Source of the DNA: Magicicada septendecula | Lineage: Eukaryota; Arthropoda; Insecta; Hemiptera; Cicadidae | Direction: 5' to 3' | Assembly (NCBI GenBank): GCA_034769895.1 | Contig: JAWRYS010000716.1 | Span: 119,723 to 183,722, forward strand | DNA length: 64,000 bases | Part shown: positions 32,933-43,205 of the stretch, piece after piece | Layout: each line of letters opens with the position of its first letter | Numbering within the stretch: position 1 is the stretch's first letter | Translations under genes and position numbers: made by a program | The notes under the pieces: model-generated | Databases searched by the model: none | The model's input: the letters and a program-made list of their open reading frames with translations, nothing else | What the model was told of the DNA's origin: nothing

Positions 32933-34348
32933 ATGCATACGAGAGGTGTTACTAAAAGGATGGAGAAAGAGCAAGAAACAGAAGAAGATAGACGGGAAGA
33001 AGAAACAGAGGTAGTTACAGACACCGTAATGGAACAACAGGTGGGCGATAAGGAGGAAGCCAGAGGAGGCCTAGATTTACAAAAATTATGGGAATTAATT
33101 AAAGAAGATTCCAAGAAACAGAAGGAAGAATTAAATAAAAAATTTGAAGAAAACTCTGAAAAAATAGACAGTATTAAGGAAAGTACTAGTGAACTTTTAA
33201 GGCAAACCATAAATGAAAATAATGAACAATTGAAGGCCGATTTTAGACAAATCAAAGACGATAATAGACAAACTAACAAAAAAATAGACAGTATTAACGA
33301 AAACTCAAAGAAACAAAATGAAATTTTGAGTGAGAATTTGATCAAACTAATGAATGAGAAGTTTGACAAAAATAAAGAGGAAAATGATGAGAATAACCGG
33401 CTGATAAATGAAAGCTTAAACCAAATTAATGAAAGGTTTGACAGGAATGATGAGAGATTAAAGCAGATTCAGGAAAATAATAAACAAATAGACGAGAAAA
33501 TTGAAAACAGTAATAAGGAGTTGCGGCAGATTATAAATGAACAGAACCAAGCGTTGAGGGAAGTTATCAATGAAAGGGTTGCAAATGTCAATGAAATACT
33601 CAATAAAAGGGTAGATAATAATGAAGAGGAAGTAAGACGGCAAATAACTGAAATTAAGGTGGGTCTGGAAAAGACAGATGAAACCATCGTACAACTCGCA
33701 ATGGAAGTAGAGGCTAAAATTAACCAGGGGGAAAATACCGACAAAACTATGATAAAGGAAGTACAATTAGAAACCCAAGAGAAATTGGATGAAGTGCAAA
33801 TTAATATAGCTGGGAGAATTGAAATAGTAAATAACGAGATAACACAAATAAAAACCCAAGTGGTTCAAAATAAAGAAACTGTAGAAAATATGAAAAATCA
33901 GGAATTGATTAATATAAAAGAATCAATAGACATTTTACAAAATCGACCCATGTATCTGGCGCATCACATAGCCCCTGAGCAAAAGGAAAATATTAATTTT
34001 AAAATTTATAGAGGAAATACCATAGAATTTCTGGAGAGAATAGATGAATGGTTTAGCAGAATTAAGGTAACCCGATGGAACGTAATAAAAAGTTTATTAG
34101 ATGAGTGTTTTAAAAGTATAAATGATAATTGGTGGTCAGCAGTCCGGAATGAACTTAGTGATTATGAGGAGTTTAAAAGGACTTTTAGGTCACAATACTG
34201 GTCGGATTCCGTACAGAACATGATTAGAGATAACATTACCAACGGGAGATTCAATTTTAATCAAGAGCAGTCACCAACTACTTACTTTTTGGGAAAGGTG
34301 TGTTTGGCGCGTCATTTGGAACGCGAATACCAGAGGAATGTTTGGTAA
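32933..34348 (+). CDS. Gag-like protein, unit 1
   Basis: 471 codons from ATG 32933. Residues about 40-320 are a very long, Glu/Lys/Asn-rich heptad-type coiled coil. Residues about 330-471 resemble the retrotransposon Gag capsid region (FKIYRGNTIEFLERIDEWF, WWSAV, FKRTFRSQYW, QSPTTYF). Gag would form the particle that packages element RNA. The frame stops at 34346-34348, while the continuing capsid and nucleocapsid homology lies in the -1 frame, open from 34261. Unit 1 alone has Val in QQVGD; the other units have Ala. Start choice: first ATG after the leader, with stops upstream. Confidence 0.85.
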   Translation: MHTRGVTKRMEKEQETEEDRREEETEVVTDTVMEQQVGDKEEARGGLDLQKLWELIKEDSKKQKEELNKKFEENSEKIDSIKESTSELLRQTINENNEQLKADFRQIKDDNRQTNKKIDSINENSKKQNEILSENLIKLMNEKFDKNKEENDENNRLINESLNQINERFDRNDERLKQIQENNKQIDEKIENSNKELRQIINEQNQALREVINERVANVNEILNKRVDNNEEEVRRQITEIKVGLEKTDETIVQLAMEVEAKINQGENTDKTMIKEVQLETQEKLDEVQINIAGRIEIVNNEITQIKTQVVQNKETVENMKNQELINIKESIDILQNRPMYLAHHIAPEQKENINFKIYRGNTIEFLERIDEWFSRIKVTRWNVIKSLLDECFKSINDNWWSAVRNELSDYEEFKRTFRSQYWSDSVQNMIRDNITNGRFNFNQEQSPTTYFLGKVCLARHLEREYQRNVW

Positions 34349-34863
34349 ATAAATTGTCTTACCATTTTGAAGAAGAGATAGTTCGTGCCAGACGCAGTGG
34401 ACAAGTAAAGACAGTAGAAGCGATGGAAACCTTGTTGGCCAGTTATGAAATGGAAGACTATTATCAAAGGTCCCGACGGCAAAGTGAATATTGCCACAAT
34501 AGAAGGGAGGAGCCAAATCAAGAGTCGCGTCCAGGAACAAATCGATTTAACCATAATAATTATCACCGAAGGGTGAATGACCAATTTATAAATAATCGTT
34601 ATCGCAACAATCATTACCCAAGTAATCACTATATTAATTATGATAATAACCGATACAGAGCAGGCCGCAGGAATTTTGATAATGGGAGAGAGTATTGGAA
34701 TAACAACCGTACAAACAACGACCAACGACATCAACCCAGTAATAGAAGTCGAGAGGAGGATCTACCTAGACACCAAGAAAGCCATAGAGAATTTAGACCC
34801 GATGATGGCAACCCAGGAACCACTGCGAGGGACGATCGTCCGCAGGATAGGATGGAAAACTAA
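34261..34863 (+). CDS. Gag continuation / nucleocapsid-like frame, unit 1
   Basis: Open from 34261 to stop 34861-34863, with no ATG near its 5' end, so it must be reached from Gag by a -1 shift or be the result of an old indel. It continues capsid-type sequence (ECLVNKLSYHFEEEIVRARR, AMETLLASYEMEDYY) and then becomes Arg/Asn/Tyr/His-rich with no CCHC zinc knuckle, suggesting RNA binding by basic residues. The overlap with the Gag frame is 34261-34348. Cys in EYCHN here and in unit 2; Tyr in units 3-5. Confidence 0.75.
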   Translation, partial: SRAVTNYLLFGKGVFGASFGTRIPEECLVNKLSYHFEEEIVRARRSGQVKTVEAMETLLASYEMEDYYQRSRRQSEYCHNRREEPNQESRPGTNRFNHNNYHRRVNDQFINNRYRNNHYPSNHYINYDNNRYRAGRRNFDNGREYWNNNRTNNDQRHQPSNRSREEDLPRHQESHREFRPDDGNPGTTARDDRPQDRMEN

Positions 34864-35753
34864 GTACAGCAGTGGAAGTATTAAGTAACCCCTCGCTGCT
34901 GGGATTGGAAGGGTATGTACGAACACAAAGGGAAAGCAACCAAATTATAAACATTACAAGGAACAATTATTTAAAGGACATACGAATTGATTTAACGGAG
35001 GAAGTGTTACCGTCAGAGAATAAAACTGACAATCAAATTATATATAAAATGGCAGAATTACAGGGAGTTATGACAGAGATAGTGATTGATACCGGCGCGA
35101 ACGTGTCACTCCTGGACAAGGTAGAATATAACCGAATAAGGGAGATGTATAAGAAAAATATACCAACATTACCAGTTAATAACATGGTAATTATAGGTGC
35201 TACTGGCAGACCAAATAAAACAATACGGCAGCAAGTAATGATGGAAGTATCTAGTGAAGGTAGAACTATTCCTATGGTGTTTATGGTAGCTCAAGGATTA
35301 CCATTTAAAGCGATGCTAGGGTGTGATACGCTGCGGCGCCACTCAGCTATTATTAATATGGGCAGAGGAAGAATAACCCTGTACCATGAAAATGGAGAAT
35401 GGTCAAGTGAAATAGTGGATCATAAAAATGCCACTCACCAACGACATTCTTTTACTCTAATGCGTGATGATGAAATGGAATATAAAACACCTTTTGAGGA
35501 ATTAGCCTGTACTAAGGAGAATGAATGGAAGGAAAAATTGCAAGAGATTTATTTGTTTAAAACTGCCAGTAATAATAATGGAGTAACACCTGAACAAAAG
35601 AATCAATTAATAAAGATTTATAACAGATATAAAAAAGTATTTTCGGATTTGCCAGGAAAGGCCAAGAATTTTATTTGTGAATTGTCATTTAAACACCCCA
35701 TTAACTTTAACCGGAAATCATATCCTATACCTCAAAATTCTAAAAAACTGTAA
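34851..35753 (+). CDS. Aspartic protease with truncated RT start, unit 1
   Basis: A third frame, again -1 relative to the one before; it opens at 34851 and overlaps the nucleocapsid stop by 13 bases. The run GGAAAAC (34854-34860) sits just before that stop. The retropepsin active site is DTGA at 35088-35099, with the second conserved block MLGCDTLRRHSA at about 35313-35348. Retropepsins cleave Gag and Pol as homodimers. The sequence then reads through a linker into VFSDLPGKAKNF...SYPIPQNSKKL, the point where gypsy-type reverse transcriptase begins, and stops at 35751-35753. No ATG supports independent initiation. Confidence 0.85.
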   Translation, partial: DGKLSTAVEVLSNPSLLGLEGYVRTQRESNQIINITRNNYLKDIRIDLTEEVLPSENKTDNQIIYKMAELQGVMTEIVIDTGANVSLLDKVEYNRIREMYKKNIPTLPVNNMVIIGATGRPNKTIRQQVMMEVSSEGRTIPMVFMVAQGLPFKAMLGCDTLRRHSAIINMGRGRITLYHENGEWSSEIVDHKNATHQRHSFTLMRDDEMEYKTPFEELACTKENEWKEKLQEIYLFKTASNNNGVTPEQKNQLIKIYNRYKKVFSDLPGKAKNFICELSFKHPINFNRKSYPIPQNSKKL

Positions 35754-36804
35754 GGACAACTTACTCAAGTAATTTCGAAACGATATAATATAAAATAAAA
35801 AGACAAACCACCAAGATAATGTAAGGACAGATGATTAAATATTTATAAAGAACTGATTTAAAATGGAATGATAGAAAAATATATAAATAAAAACAATTGA
35901 TGGTAACGTGCTCAAATAAGAAGAATAAATAATAATTTAATGACTCCAATGAAACTGAAGGAGGATAATAATTAATACAACAATAATTTAGCATCTCTCG
36001 GAATTGAAGATTATATAAGAAGAAATGATACAGAGAAAATATGTCACAAGAAGGAAAGTTAAAAGGATTTTAAAATAATGCCTATCAATAATGTTATATG
36101 CTATTAGTTAATGGAAAAGAAGAAGGAATCAAGAAGAAAAGGAAATATATAATTAAATGCAAAAAGCTACAGTATGATGAATCCCAAAAGTGTTTAGTAT
36201 TAGTCGCTAACTGACTACTTATAATTTTTTTTATTTTTAATGTATTGACCGTAGAAATGTTCCGGCAATAATTTTTATGAGCAGGGATGATGTTCCCCTG
36301 GTCTCAGAAGGTGTAAGGATGGACAGCGGAGTTATGGACCCAAGAGTGGCCACCCGACTGGTACCACCGCACAGGATAGGGAAAAATGTTAGGGAAATTG
36401 AGTATTTTAAGGATAATGATGAAATAGCTGTATAGATTGATATTAGATTCCAGAAGTATAGATGAAGGAAATAGAAGGAAGATAGCAGACAGAAGCTTAA
36501 TTGAGAAAGCTAATTTATAGAAGTAAATAAGAAAATAATGTTAAAACAAGTTTTTATGATTAGTGTGACCAATCCTTATCAAGTAAAATGTGGAAGTACC
36601 ACTACCCAGAGAAATAAATAATTTATGAATTTGCCTCCAAGAGAGAGAGTTGAGCAGTAAAACAGCAATTACCACCAGTCTGAAATACCAGTCCGAAATA
36701 AAAAAAAATATTATGAGTAAAAGGTTAACCTGAGCAGGGACAGACTATAAGTTTATTTTTACTAAACTTAGTTCAGCCAAAATAAACTTCTTTCGAAGGG
36801 GGGG
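35754..36804 (+). other. Non-coding 3' interior, polypurine tract at its end (unit 1)
   Basis: About 1.05 kb where reverse transcriptase, RNase H and integrase would be expected, but with stops in all frames and no pol motif. A GC-richer patch at about 36255-36385 could be a remnant of lost coding sequence. It ends in GAAGGGGGGG (36795-36804), a polypurine tract for plus-strand priming, five bases before the LTR. The same region recurs at 42150-43200, 48280-49330, 54410-55460 and 60540-61590. Confidence 0.75.
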
Positions 36805-36809
36805 TGTTA

Positions 36810-39095
36810 TGTAACGTAACAGATTTGAGGTCCCCAACGTTACATAAAAAATGAAGTAACTATGGTCTAGAACAATACCCAAATATTAAGGTTACTCAGT
36901 AATTAATACATCCGAGGTGTACATAAATTTAAAAGATGTAATAAATAATATGGGGTGTAAAATATAAACATTGTATCAAATGGGAGGAGTTTGAGATGTA
37001 GTAATGAATTATAAAATACCATTCCAATTAATGGTTAATGTGTTACAAATTGTACTTGTTTTTATGCTGTAGCATGGTAGTGTTTACAGGATATTTATTT
37101 TATGTTTTGGTGATAGTAAGAGGGAAGCTGTTGTTTTATAGAAGTACTTAGTCAGTGGTACTCCTTTCATTTATGTTAAAATTGTCTTTAGACAATTAAG
37201 TATAAATACCTGTGTTAGGTATTATATTATGTTAAATGTATTGATTAAAATTGATTAATGAAGTTGTTTTGAATTAATGTTTGTAAACTTGGCCAGGATG
37301 GCAATAAGTGTTTAAAAATTGACAAGTAGTTCTTATAATTATGTTGTAAAATAATGAAAGGTTCCAGGATGAATTAATTAATAGAATAAATTAAAAACCA
37401 GGAAATATAAATTAATGTAAGTAGCCATAAACCAGTGACTATTTGTACAGTAGGTCAGGTAAAGAAAATTAAGTTAAAAACAAAATTATTATAACAGTTG
37501 TAAGAAAACTTATAGGCCTAAATTTAATATTTGTAAAAGGAAATTAATACCTTTTTAATAAGTCCAGTATAATGAAACTACAGTAAAATATATACGGTTC
37601 AATAAGGTAGATTGGGTGAGAGTTTTAGGTAATTTGGTATAATTCCAAGCAAGGAGTATTTTATTAAAAAGAGTAGTAATGTTTTATAATTCTGGCTCTA
37701 GGATATCAAATATCATCCAATGACAGAAAGTAGTGGTTGTTAGGGTAACTAAAATGTAAAAAATCTTGTTGATTTTCAATTATTCGATTGTTATATGCTA
37801 TCGAGTTCAGATGAGGAGACACTTTTAAAAAGAATGACACAAATTGACAAATAAAAAAAGAATTTAAATTAATAAATTAAAGTCGAAAACTAATCCTATA
37901 ATACAAACTGATGAATAAAAAAATAAATTAGACTTCAAAATTATAACCAAATACCTCTAAAAAGGTCGAGAAATTCTTACTTCACTCCTCAAGATAATTC
38001 CGTTGGATTTAGTATTAAACCCGATTTCCCATCTAACCAGGAGACTAATTGAGGGAAGCAAAAGGCATAAATTAATGGAATTATAGAAAAAATATACAAG
38101 GACCTTGTCTCTGAAGAAATAACCTTCACTTTCAAGAACAAGTTATAATACGACTCCATTTCCAACGAGACCGACTACCACAAGGATCGTAAGAGAAGAA
38201 CGAAGGTCAGAAGAGTTCCCGGGGCTTTCCAGTACATCACACCGCCAATTTTATTAAGAATCGGAACACTTTTTCTGGATGGAAGTAACCAAATTGTAAT
38301 CTTCAACTGTTTACAGAAATACAATGCTGCCTTGAGAGTCACCAAACCTGGTAACACCAGCTTATTTTAATTTTAATATAGTAAGAACTAATAACATTCT
38401 GTAATACTAAGTAACCTTAATTTTGCATTACCTGGCCTTACTAATTGTTAAAAGAATCACACGTACCCTGGGATAAGAGATATTTAATATTATATTTAAT
38501 TTGTATAAATTAAAAGGAACCTGGTCAACTGAACGATCGATCCATCATTGTATAATCGATATCATTCTATTGTAGTCATGAAGAGCACTTTTAGTTTGAA
38601 TTAAAGTACAAAATAAATAAAGAATCCTTCTGGTATATGATGATGTTTTATGTTATTGTAGAATAGGTATTATATGTTGTGGGTGGAGTAATTTACAGGT
38701 AAAAGGGTGATTAAAATCCGGTGAACCAGTTAACCTAGATGCAAGCCAATTACGGATAACAGCGCTCATTGTCAACAGCTGGTGGAACGTGAGATTGCCG
38801 AACTAACGTGTTTCCTGCACAATTTTTGAATTGAATTATACAATACGGACGGACTAGGGTTGGAGAGAATTCTTAATTCATTAATTAAATACATGAAGTA
38901 TACCATTGATATTGCGTAAACATTGAATAATTAGGTAAACCTGTGTTATAGTATACATACAAGTTATAATAACATAATAACAAATATATTTGTCTATTAA
39001 ATTTGAGTTACAGGAGGTCACCTATAAGACTACATAAATAATATTAATAAATAACAGATTAATCGTAAAACACGTAACATCGGTTAGTTGTTACA
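36810..39095 (+). repeat. LTR 2 (2286 bp, undeleted form)
   Basis: Full-length like LTR 1, sharing its CTCC in GGTACTCC, but with the ACATCCGAG form found in the later LTRs. Contains 37458-37723, the segment missing from LTRs 3-6. Confidence 0.93.
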
Positions 39096-39328
39096 AATTG
39101 GCGAACCCAACAGTGGGGCATCATCATCTTCTATTTGCATGTTTTATTTCAAATTGATGCCTTCAACGTGGGGCTTGACGTTGATACACGGGAGTCACAC
39201 ATAAGTGACAACGCAACTTATTTGTTTTGTTTTATTTGAAATTGGCGCTCAACGAGTGGGCTTTATTTAAGTAAAAAATCGTCTTAATTATTACTTAACT
39301 TGAGCAGGCAACCATTAGAGGCACAGGA

Positions 39329-40744
39329 ATGCATACGAGAGGTGTTACTAAAAGGATGGAGAAAGAGCAAGAAACAGAAGAAGATAGACGGGAAGAAGAA
39401 ACAGAGGTAGTTACAGACACCGTAATGGAACAACAGGCGGGCGATAAGGAGGAAGCCAGAGGAGGCCTAGATTTACAAAAATTATGGGAATTAATTAAAG
39501 AAGATTCCAAGAAACAGAAGGAAGAATTAAATAAAAAATTTGAAGAAAACTCTGAAAAAATAGACAGTATTAAGGAAAGTACTAGTGAACTTTTAAGGCA
39601 AACCATAAATGAAAATAATGAACAATTGAAGGCCGATTTTAGACAAATCAAAGACGATAATAGACAAACTAACAAAAAAATAGACAGTATTAACGAAAAC
39701 TCAAAGAAACAAAATGAAATTTTGAGTGAGAATTTGATCAAACTAATGAATGAGAAGTTTGACAAAAATAAAGAGGAAAATGATGAGAATAACCGGCTGA
39801 TAAATGAAAGCTTAAACCAAATTAATGAAAGGTTTGACAGGAATGATGAGAGATTAAAGCAGATTCAGGAAAATAATAAACAAATAGACGAGAAAATTGA
39901 AAACAGTAATAAGGAGTTGCGGCAGATTATAAATGAACAGAACCAAGCGTTGAGGGAAGTTATCAATGAAAGGGTTGCAAATGTCAATGAAATACTCAAT
40001 AAAAGGGTAGATAATAATGAAGAGGAAGTAAGACGGCAAATAACTGAAATTAAGGTGGGTCTGGAAAAGACAGATGAAACCATCGTACAACTCGCAATGG
40101 AAGTAGAGGCTAAAATTAACCAGGGGGAAAATACCGACAAAACTATGATAAAGGAAGAACAATTAGAAACCCAAGAGAAATTGGATGAAGTGCAAATTAA
40201 TATAGCTGGGAGAATTGAAATAGTAAATAACGAGATAACACAAATAAAAACCCAAGTGGTTCAAAATAAAGAAACTGTAGAAAATATGAAAAATCAGGAA
40301 TTGATTAATATAAAAGAATCAATAGACATTTTACAAAATCGACCCATGTATCTGGCGCATCACATAGCCCCTGAGCAAAAGGAAAATATTAATTTTAAAA
40401 TTTATAGAGGAAATACCATAGAATTTCTGGAGAGAATAGATGAATGGTTTAGCAGAATTAAGGTAACCCGATGGAACGTAATAAAAAGTTTATTAGATGA
40501 GTGTTTTAAAAGTATAAATGATAATTGGTGGTCAGCAGTCCGGAATGAACTTAGTGATTATGAGGAGTTTAAAAGGACTTTTAGGTCACAATACTGGTCG
40601 GATTCCGTACAGAACATGATTAGAGATAACATTACCAACGGGAGATTCAATTTTAATCAAGAGCAGTCACCAACTACTTACTTTTTGGGAAAGGTGTGTT
40701 TGGCGCGTCATTTGGAACGCGAATACCAGAGGAATGTTTGGTAA
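39329..40744 (+). CDS. Gag-like protein, unit 2
   Basis: Same as the unit 1 protein except Ala in QQAGD and a private Val-to-Glu change (IKEEQLETQ). Confidence 0.85.
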   Translation: MHTRGVTKRMEKEQETEEDRREEETEVVTDTVMEQQAGDKEEARGGLDLQKLWELIKEDSKKQKEELNKKFEENSEKIDSIKESTSELLRQTINENNEQLKADFRQIKDDNRQTNKKIDSINENSKKQNEILSENLIKLMNEKFDKNKEENDENNRLINESLNQINERFDRNDERLKQIQENNKQIDEKIENSNKELRQIINEQNQALREVINERVANVNEILNKRVDNNEEEVRRQITEIKVGLEKTDETIVQLAMEVEAKINQGENTDKTMIKEEQLETQEKLDEVQINIAGRIEIVNNEITQIKTQVVQNKETVENMKNQELINIKESIDILQNRPMYLAHHIAPEQKENINFKIYRGNTIEFLERIDEWFSRIKVTRWNVIKSLLDECFKSINDNWWSAVRNELSDYEEFKRTFRSQYWSDSVQNMIRDNITNGRFNFNQEQSPTTYFLGKVCLARHLEREYQRNVW

Positions 40745-41259
40745 ATAAATTGTCTTACCATTTTGAAGAAGAGATAGTTCGTGCCAGACGCAGTGGACAA
40801 GTAAAGACAGTAGAAGCGATGGAAACCTTGTTGGCCAGTTATGAAATGGAAGACTATTATCAAAGGTCCCGACGGCAAAGTGAATATTGCCACAATAGAA
40901 GGGAGGAGCCAAATCAAGAGTCGCGTCCAGGAACAAATCGATTTAACCATAATAATTATCACCGAAGGGTGAATGACCAATTTATAAATAATCGTTATCG
41001 CAACAATCATTACCCAAGTAATCACTATATTAATTATGATAATAACCGATACAGAGCAGGCCGCAGGAATTTTGATAATGGGAGAGAGTATTGGAATAAC
41101 AACCGTACAAACAACGACCAACGACATCAACCCAGTAATAGAAGTCGAGAGGAGGATCTACCTAGACACCAAGAAAGCCATAGAGAATTTAGACCCGATG
41201 ATGGCAACCCAGGAACCACTGCGAGGGACGATCGTCCGCAGGATAGGATGGAAAACTAA
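40657..41259 (+). CDS. Gag continuation / nucleocapsid-like frame, unit 2
   Basis: Identical by translation to unit 1, including EYCHN. Confidence 0.75.
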   Translation, partial: SRAVTNYLLFGKGVFGASFGTRIPEECLVNKLSYHFEEEIVRARRSGQVKTVEAMETLLASYEMEDYYQRSRRQSEYCHNRREEPNQESRPGTNRFNHNNYHRRVNDQFINNRYRNNHYPSNHYINYDNNRYRAGRRNFDNGREYWNNNRTNNDQRHQPSNRSREEDLPRHQESHREFRPDDGNPGTTARDDRPQDRMEN

Positions 41260-42149
41260 GTACAGCAGTGGAAGTATTAAGTAACCCCTCGCTGCTGGGA
41301 TTGGAAGGGTATGTACGAACACAAAGGGAAAGCAACCAAATTATAAACATTACAAGGAACAATTATTTAAAGGACATACGAATTGATTTAACGGAGGAAG
41401 TGTTACCGTCAGAGAATAAAACTGACAATCAAATTATATATAAAATGGCAGAATTACAGGGAGTTATGACAGAGATAGTGATTGATACCGGCGCGAACGT
41501 GTCACTCCTGGACAAGGTAGAATATAACCGAATAAGGGAGATGTATAAGAAAAATATACCAACATTACCAGTTAATAACATGGTAATTATAGGTGCTACT
41601 GGCAGACCAAATAAAACAATACGGCAGCAAGTAATGATGGAAGTATCTAGTGAAGGTAGAACTATTCCTATGGTGTTTATGGTAGCTCAAGGATTACCAT
41701 TTAAAGCGATGCTAGGGTGTGATACGCTGCGGCGCCACTCAGCTATTATTAATATGGGCAGAGGAAGAATAACCCTGTACCATGAAAATGGAGAATGGTC
41801 AAGTGAAATAGTGGATCATAAAAATGCCACTCACCAACGACATTCTTTTACTCTAATGCGTGATGATGAAATGGAATATAAAACACCTTTTGAGGAATTA
41901 GCCTGTACTAAGGAGTATGAATGGAAGGAAAAATTGCAAGAGATTTATTTGTTTAAAACTGCCAGTAATAATAATGGAGTAACACCTGAACAAAAGAATC
42001 AATTAATAAAGATTTATAACAGATATAAAAAAGTATTTTCGGATTTGCCAGGAAAGGCCAAGAATTTTATTTGTGAATTGTCATTTAAACACCCCATTAA
42101 CTTTAACCGGAAATCATATCCTATACCTCAAAATTCTAAAAAACTGTAA
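41247..42149 (+). CDS. Aspartic protease with truncated RT start, unit 2
   Basis: Private Asn-to-Tyr change (CTKEYEWKE); DTGA intact. Confidence 0.85.
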   Translation, partial: DGKLSTAVEVLSNPSLLGLEGYVRTQRESNQIINITRNNYLKDIRIDLTEEVLPSENKTDNQIIYKMAELQGVMTEIVIDTGANVSLLDKVEYNRIREMYKKNIPTLPVNNMVIIGATGRPNKTIRQQVMMEVSSEGRTIPMVFMVAQGLPFKAMLGCDTLRRHSAIINMGRGRITLYHENGEWSSEIVDHKNATHQRHSFTLMRDDEMEYKTPFEELACTKEYEWKEKLQEIYLFKTASNNNGVTPEQKNQLIKIYNRYKKVFSDLPGKAKNFICELSFKHPINFNRKSYPIPQNSKKL

Positions 42150-43205
42150 GGACAACTTACTCAAGTAATTTCGAAACGATATAATATAAAATAAAAAGAC
42201 AAACCACCAAGATAATGTAAGGACAGATGATTAAATATTTATAAAGAACTGATTTAAAATGGAATGATAGAAAAATATATAAATAAAAACAATTGATGGT
42301 AACGTGCTCAAATAAGAAGAATAAATAATAATTTAATGATTCCAATGAAACTGAAGGAGGATAATAATTAATACAACAATAATTTAGCATCTCTCGGAAT
42401 TGAAGATTATATAAGAAGAAATGATACAGAGAAAATATGTCACAAGAAGGAAAGTTAAAAGGATTTTAAAATAATGCCTATCAATAATGTTATATGCTAT
42501 TAGTTAATGGAAAAGAAGAAGGAATCAAGAAGAAAAGGAAATATATAATTAAATGCAAAAAGCTACAGTATGATGAATCCCAAAAGTGTTTAGTATTAGT
42601 CGCTAACTGACTACTTATAATTTTTTTTATTTTTAATGTATTGACCGTAGAAATGTTCCGGCAATAATTTTTATGAGCAGGGATGATGTTCCCCTGGTCT
42701 CAGAAGGTGTAAGGATGGACAGCGGAGTTATGGACCCAAGAGTGGCCACCCGACTGGTACCACCGCACAGGATAGGGAAAAATGTTAGGGAAATTGAGTA
42801 TTTTAAGGATAATGATGAAATAGCTGTATAGATTGATATTAGATTCCAGAAGTATAGATGAAGGAAATAGAAGGAAGATAGCAGACAGAAGCTTAATTGA
42901 GAAAGCTAATTTATAGAAGTAAATAAGAAAATAATGTTAAAACAAGTTTTTATGATTAGTGTGACCAATCCTTATCAAGTAAAATGTGGAAGTACCACTA
43001 CCCAGAGAAATAAATAATTTATGAATTTGCCTCCAAGAGAGAGAGTTGAGCAGTAAAACAGCAATTACCACCAGTCTGAAATACCAGTCCGAAATAAAAA
43101 AAAATATTATGAGTAAAAGGTTAACCTGAGCAGGGACAGACTATAAGTTTATTTTTACTAAACTTAGTTCAGCCAAAATAAACTTCTTTCGAAGGGGGGG
43201 TGTTA

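Noticed and set aside
33469..33766. Minus-strand hydrophobic frames of 91-156 codons opposite Gag (repeated in every unit)
   Set aside because: They are antisense shadows of the Lys/Glu/Asn-rich coiled-coil gene and repeat with it; antisense of such codons gives Phe/Leu/Ser-rich peptides.
34640..34888. 82-codon plus frame between nucleocapsid and protease
   Set aside because: It overlaps the Arg/Asn-rich frame in the third phase and has no family resemblance; it is best read as a shadow.
35761..35994. 77-codon minus-strand frame in the 3' interior of each unit
   Set aside because: A Tyr/Leu/Ile-rich chance frame in AT-rich DNA; not a lost pol domain in either orientation.
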